From JBGSOV01 sp041738935 (GTDB lineage Bacteria; Patescibacteriota; Gracilibacteria; CAIRYL01; GCA-016699755): a stretch of DNA of 42,190 nucleotides. The stretch is from the NCBI GenBank assembly GCA_041738935.1, contig JBGSOV010000008.1, positions 1 through 42,190 of the forward strand. The letters are read 5' to 3'. The position numbers and the translations under genes were made by a program. The notes beneath the pieces are model-generated. The model worked only from the letters and a program-made list of their open reading frames with translations, had not been told where the DNA came from and did not search any database. Below are positions 1 to 8,170 of the stretch, one piece after another (position 1 is the first letter of the stretch; the number at the start of each line of letters is the position of its first letter).

Positions 1-8
1 CCTGCGCC

Positions 9-157
9 GGAGCAGGTGTTCTGATGTTTCACCTGCTCCACAGGTTTGGTTTGATGGATAAGTGAGGTTTAATCGCAACCCATTTGTTGTATTCCTGCTC
101 CTTAGATTGCATTACCAAAACAGTAAGGACGGGGTGAGGCAGCAGAACACCCCGTCC
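9..157. repeat. Pair of inverted palindromic elements (BIME/MITE-like)
   Basis: Two perfect hairpins lie 118 bases apart. The first has a 10-bp stem at 9-18/30-39 and an 11-nt loop. The second has a 10-bp stem at 127-136/148-157 and an 11-nt loop. Read on the minus strand, the second matches the first around the consensus GGTGTTCTGMTGYYTCACC, so the two are inverted copies. Sequence outward into the 87-nt spacer is also loosely similar (TTTGGT near both inner ends). Paired inverted palindromes are typical of REP/BIME elements and of small non-autonomous transposons. No transposase is nearby and no further copy was found in the window, so the class is undetermined. Confidence 0.5.
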
Positions 158-312
158 GGCTAGAAGACTTGTCATGGCTGAACCAAGACTATTACAAGCA
201 CTCTGCAAGAGTGCTCGAGCCAGAGAGTTTGTTTTCCTAGTGCTTATGTGTTTCGTTTCACTCGCTCCTCGCAAAGACGACTCTGGTCTTTTGTCCCAAG
301 ATGCTCCACTTC
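158..312. other. Intergenic region, little content
   Basis: No convincing gene is present. The only visible structure is a palindrome with an 8-bp stem and 3-nt loop at 197-215. It lies downstream of the helicase fragment on the minus strand, but no U-tract follows it, so it is not a good terminator. Confidence 0.4.
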
Positions 313-948
313 TTACTTTGCCGCAGCCAGTTTATCGATCAGCAAGATCAATCGGATCTCATCATAGCTCACCTTCCCCTCCAATTCTCGGGCAATGGCA
401 CCGAGGCGCGCGTCTCCTTTGCTACTCAGTTCTTCCGGATCGTTGCGACTCAGAACAGTGGCTTTTGCAGCGAGCACGAGCTCACAAATCTCATCTTTTG
501 GGCGCAAATATTCGAGCGAATATTCGATGACGCCCAGCTCGGCGAGTTCCTCGAGATGCCCGAAGACCGTGCCCATCTTCAGTTCGCGCTCTGCGGCGAC
601 TTCTTCGAGCGTTAGCCCTTGTTCGAGCAGACGCCTCGTTTTTTCGATCGTCGGCACCTTGGGCGCAAAGCGCGCTTTTTTCGCTTCTTCCGACAGTGGC
701 GGATATTTTTCCACCAGCGGTTTTTGCGCAAATTCCGCTTCCGTCGCTTGCGATTTCTGCTGCAACTTGAGGTCTGATTCGAGCACGGCTTGATCTATTT
801 GCAGCGCGATGTCGTTGCACCCAAGCAAGGTGAGTCCTGCGAGATTTTTGACCCGCGAGAGTGCCACATAGCCGTGTCCCGGCTCAAAGGCATTGCTGAG
901 ATCGACTTCGGCGGCATCAAGCGTCATTCCCTGACTTTTGTGCACCGT
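313..948 (-). pseudogene. PIF1/RecD-like helicase, C-terminal part after frameshift
   Basis: This is the continuation of the helicase at 917-2032 in another frame. Homology resumes at 'TVHKSQGMTLD', the last conserved helicase motif of the PIF1/RecD2 group, followed by the 'HGYVALSRVKNLAGLTLLG' segment that normally closes helicase domain 2B. The last ~110 residues form a separate helix-turn-helix-like region ('EKTRRLLEQGLTLEEVAAER', then 'VFGHLEELAELGVIEYS') resembling the helicase-associated HTH found at the ends of RecQ- and PIF1-like proteins. An upstream GTG/ATG in this frame (to 1005) is probably fortuitous because the residues before 948 do not fit the family. Alone this piece has no ATPase motifs and would be inactive. 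Confidence 0.75.
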
Positions 949-2032
949 GAATCGCCCACGCCATCCGCAGCGGCACTTGCGCGATGGCAGCGAGTTTTTT
1001 GCCATGCTCGTCGGTCAGGCTCCATTCTTCCGGTTCTGCCACGATTTTTAGTCCGCTCTTGGTGCGGACAATCGGATAGCCGGATTCTTCATCAAAATCG
1101 ATAACTTCGCCCAAGGTGCCATTGACATACTTTTTCTCAAAATTGTTTTTGATAAAGAGCACCATCGCGCCTTTTTTGAGCTCCAATTGTTCCGCCACCA
1201 GTGATCCGCTCAGGATCTTTTCGGCAATCGGGGGCTTGCCGCTCATCACCACCGCATAGCGATGGGATTTGCCGGGGAGTTTTTTGAGTTCGTCATTGTT
1301 GATGCGATCGACATCGACATTGTGCGTATACAGTCGCGTCGGGCGCTCGGCATCGGATGCGGTTTGTGCGCGTGACTGCAGCGCGTTTTTGGATGCGGCG
1401 GAAACCGATCCGCTGCGGATTTCGTCCAGCAGCCGGATCAGCTGTTCGTCCTCATGGCGGTGCCTTTCTGACAGGTAGCAGATCGTGGGATCGAGCTGTC
1501 GCCAGGTGTCGGTCTGCCAGACAAAACGAGCCGCTTGCTGATTGCGCGAATATTCCTCCGCCTCAAAATCTTCCATGGTGTTTTCTTGGCGCCTAACGAC
1601 CGGCGGCAACTGAAAAAAGTCTCCCGTGAGTACCACTTGCAACCCTCCAAACGGCTCGGGACTAAAGCGAATATTCTGCAAGATCTCGCTGACGGCATTA
1701 AAAAGCCCCGGCGAGAGCATCGAGACCTCATCGATGATGAGCACCTTGGTCGTTTCGAAGCGCTTCTTGAGATACGATTTGGTCAACAATTGTTCGAGAA
1801 TCCTTTCATCCACGCTGTCGCGGATCCCGAGTCCCGACCACGAATGGAGTGTCATACCGCCGATGTGCGTGGCGGCGATGCCGGTGGGCGCGGTAATCGC
1901 GGTGGCGACGCCGCGATCGGCAAGATATTTGATAAAGCGATTGAGCAAGTGGGTTTTGCCGCTGCCCGGCGCTCCGGTCAAAAACACACTGTTGCCGGCT
2001 GCCAATATTTTTACCGCGGTGGATTGTCTCAT
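917..2032 (-). CDS. PIF1/RecD-like ATP-dependent DNA helicase, N-terminal part (frameshifted)
   Basis: Superfamily 1B DNA helicase. Walker A GAPGSGKT is at residues ~19-26, 'APTGIAATHIGGMTLHSW' (motif Ia) follows, Walker B is 'VLIIDEVSML', and 'QVVLTGDFFQLPPV' is motif III. The product runs normally to 'LRMAWAI' and then goes out of frame, ending 12 residues later. An extra base near 949 (plus-strand G) explains this exactly: without it the frame reads straight into 'TVHKSQGMTLD' of the downstream piece. The intact protein would be about 570 aa with a C-terminal HTH. The change is either a sequencing/assembly error or a genuine recent inactivation; the conserved residues on both sides favour error or a very young lesion. 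Confidence 0.88.
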   Translation of the reverse strand: MRQSTAVKILAAGNSVFLTGAPGSGKTHLLNRFIKYLADRGVATAITAPTGIAATHIGGMTLHSWSGLGIRDSVDERILEQLLTKSYLKKRFETTKVLIIDEVSMLSPGLFNAVSEILQNIRFSPEPFGGLQVVLTGDFFQLPPVVRRQENTMEDFEAEEYSRNQQAARFVWQTDTWRQLDPTICYLSERHRHEDEQLIRLLDEIRSGSVSAASKNALQSRAQTASDAERPTRLYTHNVDVDRINNDELKKLPGKSHRYAVVMSGKPPIAEKILSGSLVAEQLELKKGAMVLFIKNNFEKKYVNGTLGEVIDFDEESGYPIVRTKSGLKIVAEPEEWSLTDEHGKKLAAIAQVPLRMAWAIHGAQKSGNDA

Positions 2033-2276
2033 GCGTGGATTATAAAGGCGTGGGGCAAAAAGTGCGACTGATTATGTCACAGGAGATTTTATTTGCAAAA
2101 TTGTTTTGGGATTTGCCCTGATGAGTGTTTGGGGACTTAAGCTTTGCTTCTTGCATATGCGGTGTTTGCCGTAGTGATAGCAGAGTGTGAGCGCAACGTG
2201 ACTTGCTTATTTTTGAAAATTTTATCCATATTATTCCGTTTTTTGTGGGCTTTTTATTATTGTATTTGATTTTTTT
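2033..2276. other. Intergenic region, no gene recognised
   Basis: About 245 bases between the helicase start and the end of the AT-rich operon. A 91-codon minus-strand reading frame crosses it, but its composition (Lys/Asn/Ser-rich low complexity, no domain) and its overlap with the hairpin at 2277-2325 argue against a gene. The base composition changes here from the GC-richer helicase to the AT-rich operon. Confidence 0.4.
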
Positions 2277-2325
2277 GTTTTGAAAAATGGAAGAGGGGCT
2301 GGGGGTGAATTCCATTTTTCAAAAC
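2277..2325 (-). other. Perfect 16-bp hairpin at end of defence-like operon
   Basis: Arms 2277-2292 and 2310-2325 are perfectly complementary around a 17-nt loop. The structure begins 4 nt beyond the stop codon of the minus-strand gene at 2329, so it sits in the 3' untranslated region of that operon. On the minus strand the 3' arm is followed by A residues rather than U residues, so it is not a standard intrinsic terminator. It may stabilise the mRNA 3' end, act with Rho, or mark the boundary of the acquired segment. Confidence 0.45.
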
Positions 2326-2328
2326 TCC

Positions 2329-3384
2329 TTATTTAATCCAAATACTCAAATCTAAAGTTATCCCTGTTTTTCTTCTAAAATTAGCTTGTGCAATGGCTAT
2401 ACCAACACTCGTCAAAGTCATATTTTTCATTGCACTATTATCCCAAACATCAAGCAATGTATTCATAAATTCACTTCCAATATCTATTAACTTATCTTTG
2501 ATATCAGCATCAGGTAGCATATGTTGATTAAATAAATTTTTGATTTTTTGTGTAATATCATCATTAAAGTTTTGTTTTCTGATTTCAGTTTCTAGAACTT
2601 CATCACTAATTGCATTAAATTGCCATTTATCCTTTGCATTCAAACACGAAACTACAATGGAATTATACTTATCAAAAGAGCCAATAGAGGCTTCAAATTG
2701 TTCTTTAGTAAAACCCTGAAAAAATAATCCTTTATATGTATTTTTTAGTATTCCCTCAATTTTACTAGATCCAAGCCCTATACTTCCACAACCAGCAAAT
2801 TCTAAATGTTGAAATAATGAAATTTCTTTGGATAAATTTAAACTAAAAGGTTTTAGGTGGATTTCTAAATATTCTTTAAGTGTTTCAAGATTATTAACCT
2901 TAAAATTTCTTGAATATTTTAAGAGAAAAATAATTGTTAAAGTGTCTAGCTGTGAAGTAGTTAGTTTTGGAATTACGCTTATGCTTTCATCCAAAACTAT
3001 TTGTTTCAAATCTCTTTCTTTGTGTTCAACTCTATCAACTAAAATATCAACTAGAACATCTGCCATATCTTTATCACCAGTTTTTGCATAGCTCTTTTGA
3101 GCTTCATATAAAGCGTTTTGAAATCCAGGATCCTTTGCGGCTTCTAGTGAATCAGGTTTATCTTTTTTGAGTCTTTCAATGAAATCATTTGTAATTTCTT
3201 CAGCTCTTTGTACAGCTGTAGTTAGTGCTTCTTTAGATAATTGTAAAAAATTAGAATTGAAAACATCTAAAGCAATATCTTTAACATCTGTATAAGTTAA
3301 TCCTTGATTAATATTAACAGTTTCAGCTTGAACTGTTGTTGAATTGTCACCACTTTTAGATTTTTGATTTGTTTTATTAGTCAT
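2329..3384 (-). CDS. LPO_1073/Vpar_1526-like family protein, function unknown
   Basis: A soluble protein of ~351 aa (362 if the upstream ATG at 3417 is used). From memory it resembles the family called LPO_1073/Vpar_1526: an N-terminal 'SGDNSTTVQ...NINQGLTYTDV' segment, then a helical body with 'GDKDMADVLVDILVDRVEH' and 'LTTSQLDTLTIIFLLKYSR'. No enzymatic motif or membrane segment is visible. I prefer the ATG at 3384 because it overlaps the stop of the preceding small gene (ATGACTAA), which fits translational coupling, and because the residues before it do not look conserved. It is the last gene of a minus-strand operon with a Mrr-type nuclease and a small membrane peptide carrying the same SGDNS motif. 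Strongly AT-rich compared with the flanking helicase. A defence role is an inference from context only. Confidence 0.72.
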   Translation of the reverse strand: MTNKTNQKSKSGDNSTTVQAETVNINQGLTYTDVKDIALDVFNSNFLQLSKEALTTAVQRAEEITNDFIERLKKDKPDSLEAAKDPGFQNALYEAQKSYAKTGDKDMADVLVDILVDRVEHKERDLKQIVLDESISVIPKLTTSQLDTLTIIFLLKYSRNFKVNNLETLKEYLEIHLKPFSLNLSKEISLFQHLEFAGCGSIGLGSSKIEGILKNTYKGLFFQGFTKEQFEASIGSFDKYNSIVVSCLNAKDKWQFNAISDEVLETEIRKQNFNDDITQKIKNLFNQHMLPDADIKDKLIDIGSEFMNTLLDVWDNSAMKNMTLTSVGIAIAQANFRRKTGITLDLSIWIK

Positions 3385-3553
3385 CTTTTGTCTTGTTAAG
3401 GTTACCAATTTGGACATTTGAGGAGTTATCTCCCGATTTTTGTTTTTGAGAGATTTTGTTAATATTTTTATTGGTAATAAAAAAACCTACTATTGTAATG
3501 ATAATAGCGATTAATGCTATTACACCTTGATTATTGTTTAATATTTCAATCAT
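3377..3553 (-). CDS. 58-aa membrane peptide with SGDNS motif
   Basis: A small gene with ATG at 3553 and TAA at 3377-3379. Residues ~9-27 form one hydrophobic helix (QGVIALIAIIITIVGFFIT). The polar tail contains KQKSGDNSSNVQIGN, which matches the N-terminus of the next gene (KSKSGDNSTTVQ). It starts 20 bases after the nuclease stop and its end overlaps the start of the next gene, so the three genes form one transcription unit. The shared motif suggests that peptide and downstream protein bind a common partner or each other, with the peptide providing a membrane anchor. Function is unknown. Confidence rests on the tight gene spacing and the repeated motif, not on homology search. Confidence 0.65.
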   Translation of the reverse strand: MIEILNNNQGVIALIAIIITIVGFFITNKNINKISQKQKSGDNSSNVQIGNLNKTKDD

Positions 3554-3573
3554 ATTTTTTTAGATTAATAAAA

Positions 3574-4470
3574 TTAATTTCCCTCAAAAAAGTCTTCATC
3601 AATTTCTTTGACTTCATAAACATTGCTCACTTGTAGACCTACTCCATATTCGTGCATTAAGGCTACAAAATCATTTCCATCAATCAGAATTATTTTATGA
3701 TGAGCCTCACGAGCTTTTTTTATTGCCAATTCATCGAAAGTTGATGTAGTTACAAAAATGCCTTTTGTAGTATCTCCACTCATTGCCCCAATAAAATTAC
3801 GAATATCTTTTTCACGAACCTTATTCTCATTATAACGTTTTGCTTGAATATAAATTTTCTCAAGTCCCAGTTTATCTTCATTTATAATTCCATCAATTCC
3901 ACCGTCTCCTGATTTTGCGGTTTCAACAAAATCACCATATCCCATTTTTTTTAGTAGTAATAAAATTACTTTTTCGAAATAATATGGATCAATACTTTTG
4001 AGTTTTTCTAGCAATTCAGTTTTTACTTGGGTTTCTATTTTAGAGAAACCTGAATCAATCAAATCCTGAGGAGAAGCATTTTCTATATCAGAGCTATTAT
4101 CTATCAACTCCATCTCCTTTTCGACTTTTTTGTTTTTTTCGTATTCCAAATAGTCTGAATCATTTTTTAAGTCTTTTAGTGAAAGTTTGCCCACTTTAAG
4201 AATATTTTTTCCTTTTTCCGTTATTTTAACCATTGCACGCTCTGGCTGTTCAATCAATTTAGCTTGTTTCAGGTAACCTTTTCCCCAACCTATGCGATTT
4301 AATATCAATGGATCTCCGCTTTTTGTTTTTTTAGCTAAAAGCTCTTGAGGTAAATCAAAATAGTATTTATCACGAACTCTTTTGCGTAATTCGTTGTAGT
4401 GCATTATTTCACCGCTAGATAAAACTTCTAGAATGGGAATAAATGTTTCGTGGTACTTTGGTAATTCCAT
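3574..4470 (-). CDS. Mrr-type restriction endonuclease-like protein
   Basis: A type IV restriction-like nuclease of ~298 aa. The N-terminal ~95 residues match the Mrr N-terminal winged-helix domain ('LPKYHETFIPILEVLSSGE', 'ITEKGKNIL'). A charged linker follows, then the Mrr catalytic domain of the PD-(D/E)xK fold: 'YFEKVILLLLKKMGYGDF', 'GDGGIDG' (catalytic Asp) and 'IYIQAKRY' (the QxK variant of ExK), with 'GIFVTTSTF' in the core. The family cuts modified (often methylated) foreign DNA. I chose the ATG at 4470 because the protein then begins MELPKYHETF as in relatives; an ATG at 4506 would add 12 unconserved residues. It is the first gene of the AT-rich operon and lies ~180 bases from a tRNA-Ser gene, a common integration neighbourhood. 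Confidence 0.88.
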   Translation of the reverse strand: MELPKYHETFIPILEVLSSGEIMHYNELRKRVRDKYYFDLPQELLAKKTKSGDPLILNRIGWGKGYLKQAKLIEQPERAMVKITEKGKNILKVGKLSLKDLKNDSDYLEYEKNKKVEKEMELIDNSSDIENASPQDLIDSGFSKIETQVKTELLEKLKSIDPYYFEKVILLLLKKMGYGDFVETAKSGDGGIDGIINEDKLGLEKIYIQAKRYNENKVREKDIRNFIGAMSGDTTKGIFVTTSTFDELAIKKAREAHHKIILIDGNDFVALMHEYGVGLQVSNVYEVKEIDEDFFEGN

Positions 4471-4653
4471 AGTTGTATAAATTATTTTGTAAAAAGTATA
4501 TTCCATTTGTCTTTATAAATAAATCGTTTTCGTAGCGATAGCGAAGAAAACACCCACCTTCGAAAGGTCATCAAGAAAGTCTCAATTCCCCAAAAAACCA
4601 CCCAATCTAAAAGCGGGCAATAGAGCTGGCGTAGTCATACACAAGAAAATGCA

Positions 4654-4745
<92 letters not shown>

Positions 4746-4914
4746 GTTTGATATAAAAGTTGCTGCCAAAAGAGTATGCCAAAAGGCGGATACCGAATGC
4801 AAGTAGCGAGGATATTTATTTTTTTACGGTTGGGCTTGCTGTCGTTTTTTTAATGATTCGGGGATTATCCAAATTCGAAAAGTAGCTGAGGCGGAAATCA
4901 CCCGGCGGTCTGCT

Positions 4915-6243
4915 TTGATAATAAATATAAATATGTTAAAATATGATAATTTTTACTTCCCTTTGCTCCCTACTCCGTTTATCCGTCGTAATCCTTTTGC
5001 ATTGCATTTGCCGCATTCGTGGCAAGCCGAAGTCACCGAATATTATTTGTTCGTGACGCTGTGGATGATGGGCAATTATGGCGCCAATGTGCTTTTGCCA
5101 CTGTTTTTGCTTTCGAATGGCTACAGTCTCGCGCAAATCGTAATTGTTTATTTGATCAACGAAGTGTCACTCATTTTTTTTCTGTTTTTCACGAGTACGA
5201 TTTTAAAGCGTTGGGGATTTCGCATCGTGCTTGCTTTTGGCATTCTGGTCTTTACCGCTTTTTTGATGCTCCTGACTCGACTCGAGCATTTTCATGATTT
5301 TTGGTCGGCATTGCCGTTTTTGGCAGTGGTATTTGCTTTGCGCGGTTTTGGCAAAGCCTTTCTCAATTTTGGGCACGAAGTTTTTATGATCAAAGTTGCC
5401 ACCATGCACTCTGGTGGCAAGTCTGTCTCGTGGTTTCGTATTTGTATGATAGTGGCTTCTGTTTTGACTCCTGCTGTTGTTGGTGTGACGGCATATGTGT
5501 ATGGGTTTGATATTGCGTTTTTTTGTTTGGCAGTACTGAGCGCGTTGAGCATGATTCCACTTTTTTTGATTCCTAATCATCGTTTTCAAATCAAATACAA
5601 ACCAAAAAGTCTGGTGCCGCTATTACGCACGCGGATCAAAAAGCGCTATATTTTTGCCGAAGTTGGGCGCAGTTTTGCCGATGGCGTAATTTTTCTCACC
5701 TGGCCGGTATTTGTGTATTTGGCAGTCGAAAATGTCAAAGATGTCGGATTTATCACTTCTGCTTCTGCATTTCTCTCTATTATTGTTGCGTATTTGGTCG
5801 GAAAATCGCTGCAAGATAGTAAGCGCAGCGAAGGGATTTTTCGTCATGGAGTGCGGATTTCGGCGTTTTTTTATTTTTTACGCGCGGCGTTTCCGACGCC
5901 AATCTTGCTCGTGCTCGTCGATGCCTTTAATCGCATTTGCGAATCAGTTGTGCAAGTAAATTACGAAACGCGCTGTTATCGCTATTTGCGTTCGCTGTCT
6001 GATCAAAACAAAATCGAAATCGTGCATGTGCGTTGCTTGGTGATCGAGTGCGTGTATGTACTCGCGTTGGTGTATGTGCTTGTGGTCGCGCTGCTCTTCG
6101 AGACGCCGACGCCAATGATGTTTGTGATTATGTTCGCCTTTGCTGCTGCCACGATTCTGCTGATGACACAGATTTTGGCGGTGCGTTCGCCCATACTTGC
6201 GCCTTCGCATCTGTGGCTCAAGCGACTCTTCCGAAAGGGCTAG
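4915..6243 (+). CDS. MFS-type membrane transporter
   Basis: A ~440-aa polytopic membrane protein with about 12 hydrophobic segments in two halves split by a basic cytoplasmic loop around residues 220-245 ('KYKPKSLVPLLRTRIKKRY'). The layout fits the Major Facilitator Superfamily. Residues ~40-60 ('TEYYLFVTLWMMGNYGANVL') begin TM1. No substrate-specific signature is recognisable. ATG codons at 4915 and 4933 are both possible and neither has a clear ribosome-binding site. The next gene, a glycosyltransferase, starts 60 bases downstream on the same strand, so the two may be co-transcribed; export of a sugar- or envelope-related molecule is only a guess. Confidence 0.75.
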   Translation: MIININMLKYDNFYFPLLPTPFIRRNPFALHLPHSWQAEVTEYYLFVTLWMMGNYGANVLLPLFLLSNGYSLAQIVIVYLINEVSLIFFLFFTSTILKRWGFRIVLAFGILVFTAFLMLLTRLEHFHDFWSALPFLAVVFALRGFGKAFLNFGHEVFMIKVATMHSGGKSVSWFRICMIVASVLTPAVVGVTAYVYGFDIAFFCLAVLSALSMIPLFLIPNHRFQIKYKPKSLVPLLRTRIKKRYIFAEVGRSFADGVIFLTWPVFVYLAVENVKDVGFITSASAFLSIIVAYLVGKSLQDSKRSEGIFRHGVRISAFFYFLRAAFPTPILLVLVDAFNRICESVVQVNYETRCYRYLRSLSDQNKIEIVHVRCLVIECVYVLALVYVLVVALLFETPTPMMFVIMFAFAAATILLMTQILAVRSPILAPSHLWLKRLFRKG

Positions 6244-6303
6244 TACAAAGCAGGTTTTTTTTTCTTCAAAACATCGGCATACTTGGGGCATATCTTTGTC
6301 TTG

Positions 6304-7419
6304 ATGAAAGTTGCGATTGTTCACGAACTTCTGATCAAACTTGGCGGGGCAGAACGTGTTGCCGCGGTGCTTGCCGAGATGTTTCCGGAAGCGCCGATGT
6401 ATACGTTGCTCTATAACGAAGATGCGTGTGGCAAAGTCTTTCCCAAAGGACGAGTGCGTTTTGCGCCCGGATTGCAGCGACTATACAAAATGGGCGTACC
6501 GCGCAGGTTTTTGGTATCGTGGATGGAAACCGCCGTCGAAAATTTTGATCTGACGCATTACGATTTGGTAATCTCGAGTAGTTCGGCGTTTGCGCATGGC
6601 GTGCTTACAGGTGCGGAGACAAAACATCTGTGCTACTGCCATTCGCCCGCTCGTTATTTGTGGGATCAGACTTTTGCCGTGCAAGGACAACAGGCGACGC
6701 GCGGAATCTTGGCGCCATTTAAACGGTTACTCCTCCCGCGGCTCTTTCATCGTTTGCGTACATGGGACGCTGCCGCGGCTGGCAGACCTGATATGATTCT
6801 CGCCAACTCGACCACGGTCAAACAGCGGATTGCCAAGTACTGGCGTCGCGAAAGTGAAGTGGTTTTTCCGCCGGTGCGGACAGAACAATTCGCCGCGCAA
6901 ACCGAAAATGAAGAATATTTTTTGATTATTTCTGCGCTGTCACCCTACAAAAATATTGATCTCGCGGTGAGGCTTTTTGCCAAACTGCCCAAGCATCGTT
7001 TGGTAATTATTGGTGACGGTGCCGAACTGAGCTATTTGCGCTCGCTCGCTGCCGGCAATATCGAGTTTTTGGGACGACGCTCCGATCAAGTTGTCACGCA
7101 GTTTTTGCAAAATTGTCGTGCGCTGCTTTTCCCTGGCGAAGATGATTTTGGCATTGTACCAGTCGAAGCCATGGCATGCGGCAAACCGGTGATTGCCTAC
7201 AAAAAAGGCGGTGCAACCGAAACTGTCGTCGATGGAAAAACTGGTGTTTTGTTCCCAGACGCCACTGTCGCGGGACTCGAAAAAGCACTCATTCGTTTTT
7301 TTGACCTCGAGAAAACATTCGACGCCGCTAGTATTCGCAAGCACGCGCTGGCTTTTTCGGAAGCGGCTTTTCGCAAGCATATTCAAACGCATGTCGACCG
7401 ATTGATGAGGACGGAATAA
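6304..7419 (+). CDS. GT4-family glycosyltransferase
   Basis: A ~371-aa GT-B fold retaining glycosyltransferase, family GT4. The N-terminal domain begins 'MKVAIVHELLIKLGGAERVA' with the glycine-rich GGAE loop. The C-terminal domain carries the E-x7-E donor site in 'EDDFGIVPVEAMACGKPVI', preceded by 'IISALSPYKNIDLAV' and 'LVIIGDGAELSYL'. It also has 'CYCHSPARYLWDQ', frequent in enzymes that build exopolysaccharide or O-antigen-like glycans. I chose ATG 6304 because it gives the canonical MKVAIVHE start; an earlier start at 6283 would add seven residues. It is expected to act at the inner face of the membrane. Acceptor and sugar donor are not predictable. Confidence 0.92.
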   Translation: MKVAIVHELLIKLGGAERVAAVLAEMFPEAPMYTLLYNEDACGKVFPKGRVRFAPGLQRLYKMGVPRRFLVSWMETAVENFDLTHYDLVISSSSAFAHGVLTGAETKHLCYCHSPARYLWDQTFAVQGQQATRGILAPFKRLLLPRLFHRLRTWDAAAAGRPDMILANSTTVKQRIAKYWRRESEVVFPPVRTEQFAAQTENEEYFLIISALSPYKNIDLAVRLFAKLPKHRLVIIGDGAELSYLRSLAAGNIEFLGRRSDQVVTQFLQNCRALLFPGEDDFGIVPVEAMACGKPVIAYKKGGATETVVDGKTGVLFPDATVAGLEKALIRFFDLEKTFDAASIRKHALAFSEAAFRKHIQTHVDRLMRTE

Positions 7420-7420
7420 G

Positions 7421-7449
7421 TTGTTTGTCAGTATATTATGTGTTATAAT
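7421..7449 (+). promoter_or_regulatory. Promoter of LOG-LCP-YggT operon
   Basis: TTGTTT at 7421-7426, a 17-nt spacer and TATAAT at 7444-7449, with an extended -10 TG at 7441-7442. It lies 25 bases before the ATG at 7475, between the glycosyltransferase stop and the LOG gene, and is embedded in an AT-rich near-palindrome (ATTATG...CATAAT). Confidence 0.6.
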
Positions 7450-7474
7450 AACATAATGTAATAAACACCAAATC

Positions 7475-8170
7475 ATGAGTACCCCAGCTGAGCTGATACA
7501 GCCGATTACTATCGAAGAAGAGCTCAAGACGAATCATTTTCGTGTGGTCGTGTTCGGCTCCGCACGAATCAAAAAAGAAGATGAACGTTACAAGCTCACC
7601 TACGAACTCGCCAAACAAATTGCCAAACACGATATCGATATTGTGACTGGTGGCGGACCGGGGATTATGGAAGCCGCCAATGCCGGACATCATGCTGGTA
7701 GAAATGGCAATTATTGCCACTCTATCGGGATCACTGTGCGATTGCCGCACGAAGAAAATTATAACAGTCACTTGGATGTGCGCAAACATTTTACACGTTT
7801 TAGTAGTCGCCTTGATCAGTTTATGGTGCTTTCGGACGTTGTCGTTGTGATGCCTGGCGGCGTTGGCACTTGTCTTGAGTTTTTTTACACGTGGCAATTG
7901 ACACAGGTAAAACACATTAGCCGTATTCCCATCATTTTGATGGGCGAAATGTGGGAAGGTATGTACGATTGGATTCAAAATGAGCCGCTCAAAAAAGGTT
8001 TTATCAGTTCTTCTGATCTCGATAACATCAGTACCGCCAAAACTGCCAAAGAAGCGCTCGCAATTATTCTGAAAGAAAAAATCCTCCACGATAGCATAAG
8101 CGACAGCCGTATCATCACCCGCAAGTACCTTTTTGATATCACTTCGCCGATTCCGACAGATACGCTTTGA
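7475..8170 (+). CDS. LOG family protein (TIGR00730-like, cytokinin-type phosphoribohydrolase)
   Basis: A 231-aa Rossmann-fold protein of the 'lysine decarboxylase-like' LOG family. It shows 'VVVFGSARI' at the first strand, 'DIVTGGGPGIMEAANAGHHA' in the nucleotide-binding region and the signature 'MPGGVGTCLEFF' (PGGxGTxxE), whose Arg/Glu surroundings form the active site. Characterised members hydrolyse nucleoside 5'-monophosphates, releasing base and ribose 5-phosphate; others have unknown cellular roles. The C-terminal ~25 residues ('DSRIITRKYLFDITSPIPT') go beyond the usual fold. It overlaps the next gene by 38 bases, so the two are translated from one message. The name 'lysine decarboxylase' used in databases is misleading. 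Confidence 0.92.
   Translation: MSTPAELIQPITIEEELKTNHFRVVVFGSARIKKEDERYKLTYELAKQIAKHDIDIVTGGGPGIMEAANAGHHAGRNGNYCHSIGITVRLPHEENYNSHLDVRKHFTRFSSRLDQFMVLSDVVVVMPGGVGTCLEFFYTWQLTQVKHISRIPIILMGEMWEGMYDWIQNEPLKKGFISSSDLDNISTAKTAKEALAIILKEKILHDSISDSRIITRKYLFDITSPIPTDTL

Noticed and set aside
197..215. CIRCE-like inverted repeat (AGCACTC...GAGTGCT)
   Set aside because: The half-sites match HrcA/CIRCE, but the spacer is 5 nt rather than 9, the outer TT/AA are missing, and no heat-shock gene follows.
2040..2315. 91-codon minus-strand open frame
   Set aside because: Low-complexity Lys/Asn/Ser composition, overlap with the perfect hairpin at 2277-2325, and no recognisable domain.
5203..5589. Long open frames opposite the transporter, glycosyltransferase, LCP, ClpC and TrpB genes
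   Set aside because: They are antisense shadows with biased composition, no conserved motif and no start context.
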